Shown: positions 1 to 9,208, counted from the stretch's first letter. The stretch is DNA of 50,548 nt from Bradyrhizobium sp. AUGA SZCCT0158 (GCF_018130065.1 NZ_JAFCME010000038.1:1-50548), one strand, 5' to 3'. Numbers and translations are program-made. The notes: generated from the letters alone by a model not told the origin.

Positions 1-201
1 GCCCCTCGTCATGACGACGGCCGACGCCCCTCTGAATGGGACGGGATGGCTATTGATGTGCAGGTGATTTGGGGTCGAAGGGAAGAGAAATATTTTTGAT
101 TTTCGGAAATTTGGGACTTGACACGATTTCCGAAAACAGGAACTGATTTGCCCGTCGGGTTGATTTGTCGCAGGCAAACCCGCAAGATTGCGCTTGCGCC
201 T
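1..201. repeat. Dispersed noncoding repeat, copy 1 (uninterrupted)
   Basis: This stretch has no plausible gene. It aligns by eye with 47657-47690 plus 48996-49133. Shared segments include GACGGGATGGC, AATATTTTTGATTTT, TTGACACGATTTCCG and GGGTTGATTTGTCGCA, with small indels. Copy 1 is continuous across the point (30-31, CT) where copy 2 is split by an IS110 element, so it serves as an empty-site reference. The left part of the repeat lies outside the window. I recall similar repeats in other Bradyrhizobium genomes but cannot check this here. Confidence 0.8.
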
Positions 202-282
202 GAAGCACCCCAATCGGGTTTTGCAATTCATCCGGAAGGAAACTACGGTGGAAGATAATGCAATCAGCCGTGGTCGATTTGG

Positions 283-1071
283 ATGAATGTTGTTGGTCGG
301 ATCGAAAGCGTTTGGCGCTATCCTGTGAAGAGCATGCGCGGCGAAATGCTGCCGGAAGCCTATGTCAGCTTCTCCGGAGTTTTGGGCGACCGCCTTTACG
401 CGGTCCATAACTCGGCCGCGCCCACGGCATTTCCGTACCTGACGGCACGGGCTCGCCCGGATATGCTGCTGTATCGTCCGTTTTTCCGCGAGCCGGCGCG
501 TTCGGTGCTGCCGAGCAACCTTGCGGAGGCCGAGGCGCGCGGACCTGGCATCACCCCGCTTTTTCCGGGCCTTGAGGATCTCGCCGTCGATGTCGCGGCA
601 CCGTCGGGAGAAATTTTTGGGGTTGATGATGACAGATTGCTCGGCGCGCTGACCGACGAATCGTCGCCGGGCACTCTGACGATGCGACGGTCCGATCGCG
701 CGATTACGGATTGCCGGCCGCTGTCGTTGCTTGCGACCCGGACGATCGACGGCATTGGCCGCGCAGTGGGCCTGAGGCTCGACAAGCGCCGCTTTCGCGA
801 AAACCTCTATGTCGATCTCAACTCCGGCGAAAGCTTCGCCGAAGACGCCTTCGTCGGCCGGCGGCTGCGGATCGGTCCGAAACTGACGGTCCACATTCTG
901 GAACGCGACATCCGTTGCCGCATGATCAACATCGATCCGGAGTCGCTCGAAGAGAACTCCGAGATTTTGCAATATGTCGCCAAGAACCATGACAACAGAG
1001 CCGGCGTCTACGCCGCTGTGCTGGTGGAGGGTCTGGTTCGACCGGGTGACGAGATCGTTGTTGAGGATTAA
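283..1071 (+). CDS. MOSC domain-containing protein (mARC/YcbX-like)
   Basis: The 262-residue protein begins with the MOSC N-terminal beta-barrel signature (IESVWRYPVKSMRGE, residues 6-20). It carries the MOSC core in the C-terminal half, including KRRFRENLYVD and the RCRM segment whose Cys would bind the molybdenum cofactor. Family members use sulfurated Moco to reduce N-hydroxylated compounds or to move sulfur, and are usually cytosolic. The substrate cannot be read from the sequence. The ATG at 283 is the first sensible start, and there is no strong Shine-Dalgarno in front of it. The gene stands alone between a repeat and a frameshifted hydrolase. Confidence 0.85.
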   Translation: MNVVGRIESVWRYPVKSMRGEMLPEAYVSFSGVLGDRLYAVHNSAAPTAFPYLTARARPDMLLYRPFFREPARSVLPSNLAEAEARGPGITPLFPGLEDLAVDVAAPSGEIFGVDDDRLLGALTDESSPGTLTMRRSDRAITDCRPLSLLATRTIDGIGRAVGLRLDKRRFRENLYVDLNSGESFAEDAFVGRRLRIGPKLTVHILERDIRCRMINIDPESLEENSEILQYVAKNHDNRAGVYAAVLVEGLVRPGDEIVVED

Positions 1072-1219
1072 TCACGGCGTAGTTCTCTTCAACCGCTGAT
1101 CGATGCGAGATGGCGGATTAAAGGGAATCCGCCCAGTTCCAGCCAATAGGCACGTGGTCTTGATTTCGGCCAAAGAGATGCCGAAGTTTCGCAGGCATCA
1201 ACGTCTAGGAATGAATCAT

Positions 1220-1874
1220 ATGGCCACCCTTTATCCTGATCCCCGGAGGCTGGCAGGGCGGCTGGGTCTACCAACAGGTGGCCGAGATACTTGCCGCGCA
1301 CGGGCACAAAGCCTTGCCGATCACGCTTTCAGGGCTCGGCGATGCTCCCGCCCCGATGGCGAATCTTGAAACCCACATTGGTGAGGTCGTCAGTGCCGTG
1401 AAGTCGCAGCAGGGCGACGTGGTCCTTGTTGGGCAATCCTACGGCGGGATGGTCGTGAGCGGCGCGGCCGATGCTGCGCCATCGCAAATCCGGGCGCTGG
1501 TCTATGTGGACGCCTATGTGCCTGACACCGGCGACTCCGTCTGGTCGCTGACGACGCCGCGTTTTCGCGATCTCTTCGTCGCGGGCGCGAGGGCCGACGG
1601 ACTAAACTGCGCGCTGCCTCCCACCCTTGATCCGCGATGCCGGCCGCATCCGATGGGGACGTTTCTGCAATCCATCAATCTCAGCGGACGCTGGCGCGAA
1701 GTGCCGCGCAAGACCTTCGTCGGGGCGCATGGCTGGGAGGGCAGTCCGTTCCTCGACCTTTATCAACGCTTGAGCGGCGAGCCGGAGTGGTCGACCTTTG
1801 CCCTCGATTGCGGGCACAATGTAGCGCGGCTGCAGCCCGAGGCTTTGGCCGAGATATTGCTGGCTCAGGTTTGA
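1220..1874 (+). CDS. Alpha/beta hydrolase with a one-base frameshift after codon 3
   Basis: From 1278 (GTG) to 1874 an open frame encodes an alpha/beta hydrolase with the nucleophile elbow GQSYGG and a C-terminal DCGHNVARLQPE histidine, as in small salicylate-esterase/pimeloyl-ester-type hydrolases. The family N-terminus (FILIPGGWQGGWVYQQ) is present in the same frame from 1230, but its ATG (1220, behind AGGAA at 1208-1212) lies in another frame. ATG GCC ACC is followed by one extra C in the CCC run at 1227-1229, then TTT ATC CTG. Removing one C restores a normal start. Either a recent one-base insertion inactivates the gene, or this is a sequencing error. Internal initiation at 1278 would lose the first beta strand. 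Confidence 0.75.
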
Positions 1875-2007
1875 ACGAGCAGTGAGTGCAATCCATCCGA
1901 AGCGGATTAAACTCTACGGCCCTGTTGCCGTAATTGGATGTTTTTGGATAGACCAAAAATTGCTTTCACCATAGCTGGCGGCAAGCCGGTGGCGGCCAAC
2001 CTTTAGG

Positions 2008-2037
2008 TTGCGCCCCATGTAACTCTTTGCCTAATAT
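2008..2037 (+). promoter_or_regulatory. Possible sigma-70 promoter of the 2060 gene
   Basis: TTGCGC at 2008-2013 and TAATAT at 2032-2037 are separated by 18 bases, about 20 bases before the GTG at 2060. The -35 is imperfect, so this is a weak assignment. Confidence 0.3.
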
Positions 2038-2059
2038 CAACCATTAGCCGGGGGGCTTT

Positions 2060-3703
2060 GTGGCAATGTCTATTTTTCTTTCAGACCTAAGAAGCAAAAT
2101 TGGAAGTCGGCTTTCCGGATTTAACAGCCCGGTGCGACTAGCGATCATCGCGATCGCCGTTGTAATCGTGTCGATCGTTTTACTGTGGCTTTTCAACCAG
2201 CTGTTCTATTACTTGCTGGCGAAGAGCTACACGGAAGAACTTTCACAGGCGTACAATCTCAATAAGGGATTCACCAAAGCACTGGTCTGGGCAAGCTTCG
2301 CAGCCATTGTTCTTTTCGCCGGTTGCACTTTCTCATTTTCAAAACACAAACGAAACGTTGGATACGTAGGAATACTTGGATTGCTAATTGGGCATAGCGT
2401 CTTGCTGGGAATGCGCGACGCCAATTACGACGGTGATGGCAAAACACAGAAGTGCTACGTGCTGACTCGGGACGGAATTAAGATCCTAAATCACGTCGGC
2501 GTTGATCCCGACACCGGTCGCGAATGCAAACTTCTTACTCCGCAGATGACCGAAAAGTATAATGCTTACAGAAATGGCAAGCGCCCGCAGATTGTCACAG
2601 ACACGAACCCAGCCTTCTTTGATCCTGTTAGCGGGGAGCCAATCGTCTGGTTCGCAAAGGCAGATTCAGGCCGCATCGAATTATTCGATCTGATGGGTTT
2701 TCACCCGCAGACCGGCGAGGAATTGAAGCCGGTTGACAAGCCAGTCGTTGACGAATGGCGTAGACAATCGTCAAAGGTCGTTCGAAGGATGCCTAACCGG
2801 GTTCCAGACCCCGACAAGTATGGCTTTTTCGATGCACTCAGCGGCAATCCAAAGGTTTGGTTCTGGGCGTCGGAAGCCGGTGAATACGAGTTCTTTGATG
2901 GACCCGGTTTCCACCCAAGATCCGGTGAGGAATTTAAGATCGTCACGCGGGACAAAATAGCGGCTTGGCGGCAGTCCATTGAGGCCGCTGCAGAGCGTAC
3001 GAGAAAAGAGCAGGAACAGCGAGCCCAGGAAGCCCGCGATCGCCAAGCACAGGAACTTGCGGCAAAGCAGGCAGCACTGGACGCCAAGAATCTTGCAGAA
3101 CGTAAAGCTACCGAGGAATTGCAGAAGCAACAGCAGGCTGGTTTGGATTGCGATCGGCTGGCGGCAAATCCTACCGATATTCGTCGCAAGGCTGAAGGCG
3201 CGACCTTTGATGTTCTAAGGGGGCAAGCGGACCAGGCGATCGAAGTTTGCAGCAAGGCAGTCCAGCAATCGCCTTCGGAATTGAGGTATCAATATCAGTT
3301 AGGCCGAGCGTACCAGTTCAAGGACAGGCGAAAGGCATTCGACATCTTTGTCACGCTTGTCAGAGCCGATTATCCCGCAGCATTTGATAATCTCGGAGGC
3401 ATGTACCTCGGGAAGGACAACGAAAAGGCGCTTCAACTTTTCTTGCGCGGGCGCGACCTTGATGACGCGGATTCGATGGTAAGTTTGGGTGATATGATCG
3501 ACAAAGGCACGTATACAACAGACAATCCGCTTGCGATGAAGCTTGCTCTCTTAAAGCGTGCCGCCGACCTCGGTCATGCGGGCGCTCAGAGGGGGTTCCC
3601 TCTTGAACTCGCAAAGGCGCAGCAGGCACAGTCAAATCAAGAAACCCAGCGTCAGATGTTGGAAATCTTCGGGCAAATCGTAGCCGGTGCCATACGCAGA
3701 TAG
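2060..3703 (+). CDS. Membrane-anchored protein with internal repeats, coiled coil and Sel1/TPR-like tail
   Basis: I do not recognise a named family for this 547-residue protein. Hydrophobic segments lie at about residues 27-50, 74-90 and 100-117. A roughly 40-residue unit then repeats three times (about 131-169, 186-226, 256-298). Its pattern is FFDxxSGxPxVWF followed by a FDxxGFHPxxGEE turn, and the first unit is degenerate. A charged Gln/Glu/Ala-rich coiled coil follows (305-360), then helical repeats resembling Sel1/TPR (365-520). Translation may start at GTG 2060 or ATG 2066. The gene is visibly richer in A/T than its neighbours, which suggests horizontal acquisition. A periplasm- or cytosol-facing scaffold is one possibility, but no function can be assigned. 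Confidence 0.8.
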   Translation: MAMSIFLSDLRSKIGSRLSGFNSPVRLAIIAIAVVIVSIVLLWLFNQLFYYLLAKSYTEELSQAYNLNKGFTKALVWASFAAIVLFAGCTFSFSKHKRNVGYVGILGLLIGHSVLLGMRDANYDGDGKTQKCYVLTRDGIKILNHVGVDPDTGRECKLLTPQMTEKYNAYRNGKRPQIVTDTNPAFFDPVSGEPIVWFAKADSGRIELFDLMGFHPQTGEELKPVDKPVVDEWRRQSSKVVRRMPNRVPDPDKYGFFDALSGNPKVWFWASEAGEYEFFDGPGFHPRSGEEFKIVTRDKIAAWRQSIEAAAERTRKEQEQRAQEARDRQAQELAAKQAALDAKNLAERKATEELQKQQQAGLDCDRLAANPTDIRRKAEGATFDVLRGQADQAIEVCSKAVQQSPSELRYQYQLGRAYQFKDRRKAFDIFVTLVRADYPAAFDNLGGMYLGKDNEKALQLFLRGRDLDDADSMVSLGDMIDKGTYTTDNPLAMKLALLKRAADLGHAGAQRGFPLELAKAQQAQSNQETQRQMLEIFGQIVAGAIRR

Positions 3704-3965
3704 GTATCGTCCGAACGTCTCGAATTCCGCTCTAAGCTGCCTGAGCCCACAATGCGAACGACCCAACCGTCCAAAGTGGACGCGCTGGCCTTGCTATGGG
3801 GGCCGATCGCCTGTGCGTTTGAGGCTGCCATAACGGAAGGCATCCGGTAGATTCCTGCAGATGCCCGCGGATGTCCCGATGCCGTCCCCCTATCCTTCCT
3901 TCACAAGAGGATGGAACGCAACATGCGCGCCTTCGTCGCGAAGAGGCAGGCAGCATCATCGCTCC
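3704..3965. other. Noncoding gap
   Basis: Apart from the minus-strand terminator at its right edge I see no gene here. The short open frames have no homology I recognise and no ribosome-binding sites. Confidence 0.5.
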
Positions 3966-3997
3966 AAAAAAATCCGCCGGAGAAATCTCCGGCGGAT
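3966..3997 (-). terminator. Rho-independent terminator of the molybdenum hydroxylase operon
   Basis: Perfect 11-bp arms at 3972-3982 and 3987-3997 (ATCCGCCGGAG / CTCCGGCGGAT) enclose a 4-base loop. On the minus strand a run of T (A at 3966-3972 on +) follows. It sits about 30 bases past the stop of the large subunit. Confidence 0.9.
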
Positions 3998-4025
3998 CGT
4001 TGTTGTTGCGTAGCCTGAGGCAGTC

Positions 4026-6332
4026 CTACGCCTTCATGTTCGCCTTCACCGCCTCCGCCGTGATCGGCAGCGCGCGGATGCGGGCGCCGCAGGCGTTGAA
4101 GATGGCGTTGCCCAATGCTGGTGCGATCACGGTCACCGCCGGCTCGCCGACGCCGGTCGGCTTTTCGCCGTTGGCGATGACGTTGACGGCGACTTCCGGC
4201 ACCTGGCTCATCCGCAGCGGCGTGTAGCTATCGAAGTTGGTCTGCTCGATACCGCCATCCTTCAGCGTCGCCTTCTCATACATCGCGAGCGAAAGGCCCC
4301 ACAGCGCCGCACCCTCGACCTGGGCGCGGATGTTGTCGGGGTGCACCTGCATGCCGACGTCGGTGGCCACGGTCAGTTTCTTGACCTTGACCTCGCCGCT
4401 TGGCGAGACCGCGACATGGGCCACACAGGCGGTCCAGCTGGCCGTCGCCCGTTCCTGCGACGACACGCAGGCCACGCCCATGCCTTCTCCCTTGGGGAGT
4501 TTGACAGTGCCGTAGCCGGCCATGCCCATCGCCGCGAGCAGGGTGCTGCGCAGACGCTGCGCGCCACCATCGTTCTTGCCTTTGCCGTCGAGCAGGGAGA
4601 TCCGGTACTCGGCGGGATCCTTGCCGGCGGCGTGGGCGAGTTCGTCGATCATGCTTTCGACCGCCCAGAAGGTCCAGCCCGGTGCGACCGACCGCAGCTG
4701 TCCCGACGGGGTGGCGTTATGCGCCATCTCGTTCTTGATGGCGCGCACATTGTGATTGGGCACGGAATAGAAGAAATCCGCGCCGTTCACGGTGAACGCA
4801 TCCAGCGGCCCCTTCTTGTCGACCGAAGGCGACAGGAAATCGGGGATACCCCAGCGCTGGGTCGGCCACGCGCTGACCACGTCGTGATTGAGCGCGATCA
4901 GCTTGCCGTCGCCGTCGAGGCCCGCCTTGACCTTCTGGAAGGTCAGCGGCCGCGAATAGTCCATGGTCATGTCGTTTTCGCGGGAATAGATCACCTTGAC
5001 CGGCTTGCCGACGGCCTTCGCCGCCTGCACCGCGGGCACCATCATGTCGGCGTCGAGACGCCGGCCGAAGCCGCCGCCCAGCCACATCTGATGCATCACG
5101 ACGTACTTTGGATCTATACCGGCGGCGCCCGCCGCGATCGCGCCGGAGCGCGTCGCGAACTGGTTGCCGGAATAGATGTTCAGGATGTCGCCCTTGAACT
5201 CCGCGGTGGCGTTCATCGGCTCGAGCGGCGCATGGATGTTGATGCTGGTGGTGTACTCCGCCTCCAGCACCTTCGCCGCCGTCCCGAAGGCGGCCGCGGT
5301 ATCGCCGTCCTTGACGAAGAACTGTCCGGAATCATCCAGTTTCTGCAGCCGCTTCGCCTCATCGAGCAGCGACTCGCTCGACAGCTTGGCGTTCGGACCA
5401 TTGTCATAGGCGATCTTCAGCGCTCCCGCCGCTTTCTTCGCATTGGCATAGGTATTGGCTACCGCCACCACCCAGCCAGTCGTGCTGCCGGTCTTGTCGT
5501 CGAGCGTCACCGCCTTGATGAAGCCCGGCACTTTCTTGGCTGCGGAATCATCGACCGATTTCACCGTGGCGCCAAAGCGCACCGGCGGGGTCACCACAGC
5601 GCCGTAGACCATGCCCGGCACATTGACGTCGATGCCGTATTTGGCCGTGCCGTTGCTCTTCGGGGGAATGTCGAGCTGCGGCACGGAAACGCCGACCATG
5701 GTGTATTGATCTGGCGTCTTGAGCTTGATCGCCTTGAGCTCATCCGGCGTGAAGGTTCTTGTAATCTTGCCGCTCTTGACGATGTCGGCGAAGCTCATCG
5801 ACTTCTTCGACTTCGGATGCGACACGGTGGAGTCGCGCACTACCAGTTCGCCGGCGGGAACGCCCATGATCGTGGCCGCCGCCTGCGTCAGCGCGATCCG
5901 CCCTGCGGCGCCCGCGCGGCTCATCGCGTCGAAGTTCATCATCGTCGACCAGCTGCCGCCGGTGATCTGCGCGCCCAATACAGGATCGTTGAACTTCGGG
6001 TCATTGGAGGCGAGCTGAACCCGCATGTCCTTCCAGGACGAGCCGAGTTCTTCGGAAACGATCTGCGCCATGGTGGAAGCGATGTGCTGGCCCATATCGG
6101 CCTTGCCGCACGTCACGGTGACCAGGCCATCAGGCCCGATCGAGTACCAGACGCTGGGATCGAACTTGGCCGGGGCCGCCAGCGCCTGATCGGCGCCGAG
6201 CAGGCCGGGGACAGCGGAGTAGCCGAGCGCGAGACCTGCTGCGGCGGTGCCGACGAGGAAGGAGCGGCGGCTGAGGTCGGCCGGTTCGCGGTCCAATTTT
6301 TCCTGTGCGATCTTTTTCACGTGCGTATTCAT
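4026..6332 (-). CDS. Xanthine dehydrogenase-family molybdopterin-binding large subunit (isoquinoline 1-oxidoreductase/aldehyde dehydrogenase type)
   Basis: This 768-residue Moco-binding subunit belongs to the single-large-subunit (IorB-like) branch of the xanthine oxidase family. It starts at ATG 6332 and opens with a Tat signal (SRRSFLVGTAAAGLA at about residues 21-35). It is therefore probably exported folded to the periplasm. Typical Moco-domain motifs follow, including WLGGGFGRR, and the C-terminal TGVGEPAVTVIAPALGNA. Electrons from hydroxylation of an aldehyde or N-heterocycle would pass to the 2Fe-2S subunit encoded just upstream, with a cytochrome c as likely acceptor. The start codon overlaps the upstream stop by four bases (ATGA), so translation is coupled. 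The substrate cannot be deduced. Confidence 0.92.
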   Translation of the reverse strand: MNTHVKKIAQEKLDREPADLSRRSFLVGTAAAGLALGYSAVPGLLGADQALAAPAKFDPSVWYSIGPDGLVTVTCGKADMGQHIASTMAQIVSEELGSSWKDMRVQLASNDPKFNDPVLGAQITGGSWSTMMNFDAMSRAGAAGRIALTQAAATIMGVPAGELVVRDSTVSHPKSKKSMSFADIVKSGKITRTFTPDELKAIKLKTPDQYTMVGVSVPQLDIPPKSNGTAKYGIDVNVPGMVYGAVVTPPVRFGATVKSVDDSAAKKVPGFIKAVTLDDKTGSTTGWVVAVANTYANAKKAAGALKIAYDNGPNAKLSSESLLDEAKRLQKLDDSGQFFVKDGDTAAAFGTAAKVLEAEYTTSINIHAPLEPMNATAEFKGDILNIYSGNQFATRSGAIAAGAAGIDPKYVVMHQMWLGGGFGRRLDADMMVPAVQAAKAVGKPVKVIYSRENDMTMDYSRPLTFQKVKAGLDGDGKLIALNHDVVSAWPTQRWGIPDFLSPSVDKKGPLDAFTVNGADFFYSVPNHNVRAIKNEMAHNATPSGQLRSVAPGWTFWAVESMIDELAHAAGKDPAEYRISLLDGKGKNDGGAQRLRSTLLAAMGMAGYGTVKLPKGEGMGVACVSSQERATASWTACVAHVAVSPSGEVKVKKLTVATDVGMQVHPDNIRAQVEGAALWGLSLAMYEKATLKDGGIEQTNFDSYTPLRMSQVPEVAVNVIANGEKPTGVGEPAVTVIAPALGNAIFNACGARIRALPITAEAVKANMKA

Positions 6333-6820
6333 GTGGGCCTCCGCTCGGTGCCGGCGCTGGACGCGGTGCGCATGTCGGCGGCGGCGCGCAGAATCGCCTT
6401 CTGGATGCGGGAATAGGTCATGCAGCGGCACAGATTGCCGTCCATATGCGCAACCACTTCTTCCTTGGTCGGATTGGAATTCTTGGACAGCAGCGAAGCC
6501 GCCTGCATGATCTGGCCGGACTGGCAGTAGCCGCATTGCGGAACCTGCTCGATGATCCAGGCCTTCTGCAGCGGATGATCGCTCTTGGGGCTGAGGCCTT
6601 CGATGGTGGTGATCTTCTTGCCGACGGCCTCGCTGACCGGAGTCTGGCAGGACCTGACGGCTTCGCCGTTGACGTGAATCGTGCAGGCGCCACAGAGGCC
6701 GGCGCCGCATCCGAATTTCGTACCGGTCATTTGCAATTGTTCGCGAATGACCCATAGCAGCGGCGTATCGTTCGCCGCCTCGACGGACATATTCCGCCCG
6801 TTGATATTCAGATTTGGCAT
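6329..6820 (-). CDS. (2Fe-2S)-binding small subunit of molybdenum hydroxylase (IorA/CoxS-like)
   Basis: The 163-residue protein has the N-terminal ferredoxin-type cluster motif GCGAGLCGACTIH (about residues 37-49) with a later Cys in VRSCQTP. The C-terminal helical cluster domain shows CGYCQSGQIM and GNLCRCMTY. This arrangement of two [2Fe-2S] clusters is standard for small subunits of the xanthine oxidase family. It transfers electrons from the Moco subunit encoded by the overlapping downstream gene. A good Shine-Dalgarno (AGGGGAG on the minus strand) precedes the ATG at 6820. No FAD subunit gene is adjacent, as is usual for IorAB-type enzymes. Confidence 0.95.
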   Translation of the reverse strand: MPNLNINGRNMSVEAANDTPLLWVIREQLQMTGTKFGCGAGLCGACTIHVNGEAVRSCQTPVSEAVGKKITTIEGLSPKSDHPLQKAWIIEQVPQCGYCQSGQIMQAASLLSKNSNPTKEEVVAHMDGNLCRCMTYSRIQKAILRAAADMRTASSAGTERRPT

Positions 6821-7134
6821 TTGCGCTCCCCTTCCGGTGTTGGAAGCCGCTTACGGCGGCAACTCACTGTTGGGCATTTGCTGACACCCACCGGGTCGAT
6901 GTCAGTCGGCGCGCAGAATGATACCGATCGGAATTAGAGGCAATGCAATTTGGAATCGTTCGAAGGGAATAAAATTTTGAAAAATCTGGTTGTGCGCTGC
7001 GGCAAGGTCTTGCGCGTGCCATAGATTTGGAATGCCCGCGGCGTGGGCACGGTCCGCCATTTCCGCATTTCCCAACCGCTGGCGGATCGCGCTAGGATGC
7101 CGAAATTACGCATGATTGTTTTGGGAAAATCGCA
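6821..7134. other. Divergent intergenic region
   Basis: This 314-base gap separates the minus-strand hydroxylase operon from the plus-strand hydrolase. It must hold promoters for both, but I see no convincing -35/-10 pair, operator or structured RNA. Confidence 0.4.
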
Positions 7135-7923
7135 ATGCCGAAGATCAACCGTGGCGGCGTCGACATCTATCACGAGGTGCATGGCAGCGGCCCACTGCTG
7201 CTGTTGACCCACGGTTATTCCTCGACCTCCGGGATGTGGCGGGGCCAGATCGAGGCGCTGTCGAAACATCACAAACTCGTGTTGTGGGACATGCGCGGCC
7301 ACGGCCAGTCGGATTATCCCGATGATCCCGCAGCCTACAGCGAAGCGCTGACGGTGGCCGACATGGCGGCATTGCTCGACGAAGTCGGCGCCGACAAGGC
7401 CATCATCGGCGGGCTGTCGCTTGGCGGCTACATGTCGCTGGCGTTCTATCGCAGCTACCCGGAGCGTGTGCGGGCGCTGCTGATCATCGACACCGGACCC
7501 GGCTTCAAGAAGGACGATGCGCGCGAGGTCTGGAACAGGCGCGCCCATGACACCGGCGACCGTTTCGAGCGCGATGGACTGGACGTTCTGAAATCCGCCA
7601 GCCGCGAACGCTCCGGCGTCAGCCATCGCGACGCGTCGGGACTGGCACGGGCCGCGCGCGGCATGCTGATCCAGCGCGACGCGCGCGTGATCGAATCGCT
7701 GCCCGACATCAAGGTGCCGTCGCTGGTCGTGGTCGGCGCCGACGACACGCCGTTCCTGGCCGCGTCCGATTACATGGCGGCAAAAATTCCCGGCGCGAAG
7801 AAGGTGGTGGTTCCGGCCGCCGGCCACGCCGTGAACATCGATCAGCCGCAGGCTTTTATCGAAGCGGTGCTGCCGTTCCTCGGTGGTCTCGATGTAAAGG
7901 CGAGCGCGAGGGCCGCGTCATGA
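7135..7923 (+). CDS. Alpha/beta fold hydrolase
   Basis: The 262-residue protein has the oxyanion-hole motif THGYSSTSGMW, the nucleophile elbow GLSLGG, an acid residue in VVGADDTPF and the catalytic His in AAGHAVNIDQP. This makes a complete Ser-Asp-His triad of the 3-oxoadipate enol-lactonase/lipase-like branch. It lacks a signal peptide, so it should be cytosolic. The stop overlaps the start of the next gene by four bases (7920-7923), which points to coupled expression with the small exported protein. The substrate is unknown. Confidence 0.9.
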   Translation: MPKINRGGVDIYHEVHGSGPLLLLTHGYSSTSGMWRGQIEALSKHHKLVLWDMRGHGQSDYPDDPAAYSEALTVADMAALLDEVGADKAIIGGLSLGGYMSLAFYRSYPERVRALLIIDTGPGFKKDDAREVWNRRAHDTGDRFERDGLDVLKSASRERSGVSHRDASGLARAARGMLIQRDARVIESLPDIKVPSLVVVGADDTPFLAASDYMAAKIPGAKKVVVPAAGHAVNIDQPQAFIEAVLPFLGGLDVKASARAAS

Positions 7924-8261
7924 AGGCCATTGCCGCGGCTCTGCTTCTCGTCGCCAGCGCCGCACCCGCGCTCGCGCAGAAGCTGCCGCCGTTCGGCGGC
8001 CCCTACCCGCCCCCGTTCACCGAAACCCTGTCGAACACCATACCATTGGAGTTCGGCATGGATGCGATGGAAGCCGAACGCGCGCTTGGCACCCCGCTCA
8101 ATTACGTCAAGGGTCGGCCGGGCAATGAGGTGTTCCTCACGTTCCGCGATCTCGGCGGCAGCGGCTTGTTTCCCAGCAAGCACCGGCTCTATCTGCAATT
8201 CCGCAAAGGCCGGCTGGCGGGCTGGAAGGGCGACTGGGGTCACAACTGGATGTGGCAATAA
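7920..8261 (+). CDS. Small exported protein, possibly BamE/OmlA-like fold
   Basis: This 113-residue protein has a clear Sec signal peptide (residues 1-19, cleavage after ALA). The mature region contains a segment of the type LEFGMDAMEAERALGTPLNYV, which resembles the helix-turn of BamE/SmpA-type domains (G-M-x-x-x-x-V-x-x-x-L-G-x-P). A Trp-rich end (WKGDWGHNWMWQ) follows. The family resemblance is tentative. It overlaps the upstream hydrolase by four bases and is probably cotranscribed with it. Confidence 0.8.
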   Translation: MKAIAAALLLVASAAPALAQKLPPFGGPYPPPFTETLSNTIPLEFGMDAMEAERALGTPLNYVKGRPGNEVFLTFRDLGGSGLFPSKHRLYLQFRKGRLAGWKGDWGHNWMWQ

Positions 8262-8336
8262 CCGCCGCCTTCCCTGCAACAGGCTTCGTGCAACCACTTC
8301 AACGAAAAGCAACCCTTCAACAAAAAGGATTGAAAC

Positions 8337-9008
8337 GTGGGACAGGATATTACACTGACGGCTTCGGACGGTTTCAAACTCGGCGGCTATCGCGCCGATC
8401 CGGCGGGCGCGCCCAAGGCGGCCATCGTGGTGATCCAGGAGATCTTTGGCGTCAATCACCACATTCGTTCGGTGTGCGATCGCCTCGCAGGCGCCGGCTA
8501 TGTCGCGATCGCGCCGTCGATCTTCGACCGCATCACACCCAATTTCCAGAGCGGCTATTCGCCGGACGAAGTCGCGAACGCGCGAAAGTTCGTTGCCAAT
8601 CCGGATTGGGCGGCGATGCTGCTCGACAGCCAGGCCGCGATCGATGCGGTCAAGAGCGTGGGTCCGGTCGGCATCATCGGCTTCTGCCTCGGCGGCAGCA
8701 TCGCCTTCGCCGCCGCGACCAAACTGACGGGGCTATCGGCCGCGGTCGGCTATTACGGCGGCGCCGTCGTCCGCTTCGCCGACGACATGCCGAAAGTGCC
8801 GACGCAATTGCATTTCGGTGAAAAGGACGCCGGCATTCCCTTGACCGACGTCGAGACCATCAGGACCAAGCGGCCCGACGTCGAAGTCTATGTCTATCCC
8901 GGCGCGCAGCACGGCTTTCACTGCGACGAGCGGGCCAGCTACGACAAGACCAGCGCCGACATCGCCTGGCCGCGCAGCCTCGATTTCTTTGCCAGGCATT
9001 TGAAGTGA
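8337..9008 (+). CDS. Dienelactone hydrolase family protein
   Basis: The 223-residue length is typical of the family. The nucleophile is Cys in GFCLGG, the acid lies in GEKDAGIP and the catalytic His is in GAQHGFHCD, giving the Cys-Asp-His triad of carboxymethylenebutenolidases. These enzymes hydrolyse dienelactones in the modified ortho-cleavage of chlorocatechols, but many members act on other esters, and no other aromatic-degradation genes adjoin it. The start is GTG at 8337, preceded by an AAAAAGGA ribosome-binding site. A palindromic repeat follows the stop. Confidence 0.93.
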   Translation: MGQDITLTASDGFKLGGYRADPAGAPKAAIVVIQEIFGVNHHIRSVCDRLAGAGYVAIAPSIFDRITPNFQSGYSPDEVANARKFVANPDWAAMLLDSQAAIDAVKSVGPVGIIGFCLGGSIAFAAATKLTGLSAAVGYYGGAVVRFADDMPKVPTQLHFGEKDAGIPLTDVETIRTKRPDVEVYVYPGAQHGFHCDERASYDKTSADIAWPRSLDFFARHLK

Positions 9009-9031
9009 CGACAAAGGCGTCATACTCCACT

Positions 9032-9178
9032 GTCGTCCCGGCCTTGAGCGCAGATGCGCAATTGCGCATCGGGGGACCCATAACCACCAGCGGCAATTGG
9101 CTTACACGCTGGTCGTTATCTTCCGTTTTCAACAACACGGGCCGCGGCGTATGGGTCCCGGCTCAAGGCCGGGACGAC
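9032..9178. repeat. REP-like palindromic element, family 1
   Basis: Perfect 18-bp inverted ends (GTCGTCCCGGCCTTGAGC at 9032-9049 and its complement at 9161-9178) flank a spacer. The spacer carries the 18-bp palindrome GATGCGCAATTGCGCATC at 9053-9070. Related elements lie at 15760, 34996, 39337 and 42998. Confidence 0.9.
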
Positions 9179-9208
9179 GGATAAATTGTAGCCGCGCTCT
9201 CGCCCGTC

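Noticed and set aside
4341..6416. A 691-codon plus-strand open frame
   Set aside because: It lies wholly opposite the molybdenum hydroxylase large subunit, which has clear family motifs, and its own translation is low-complexity Arg/His.
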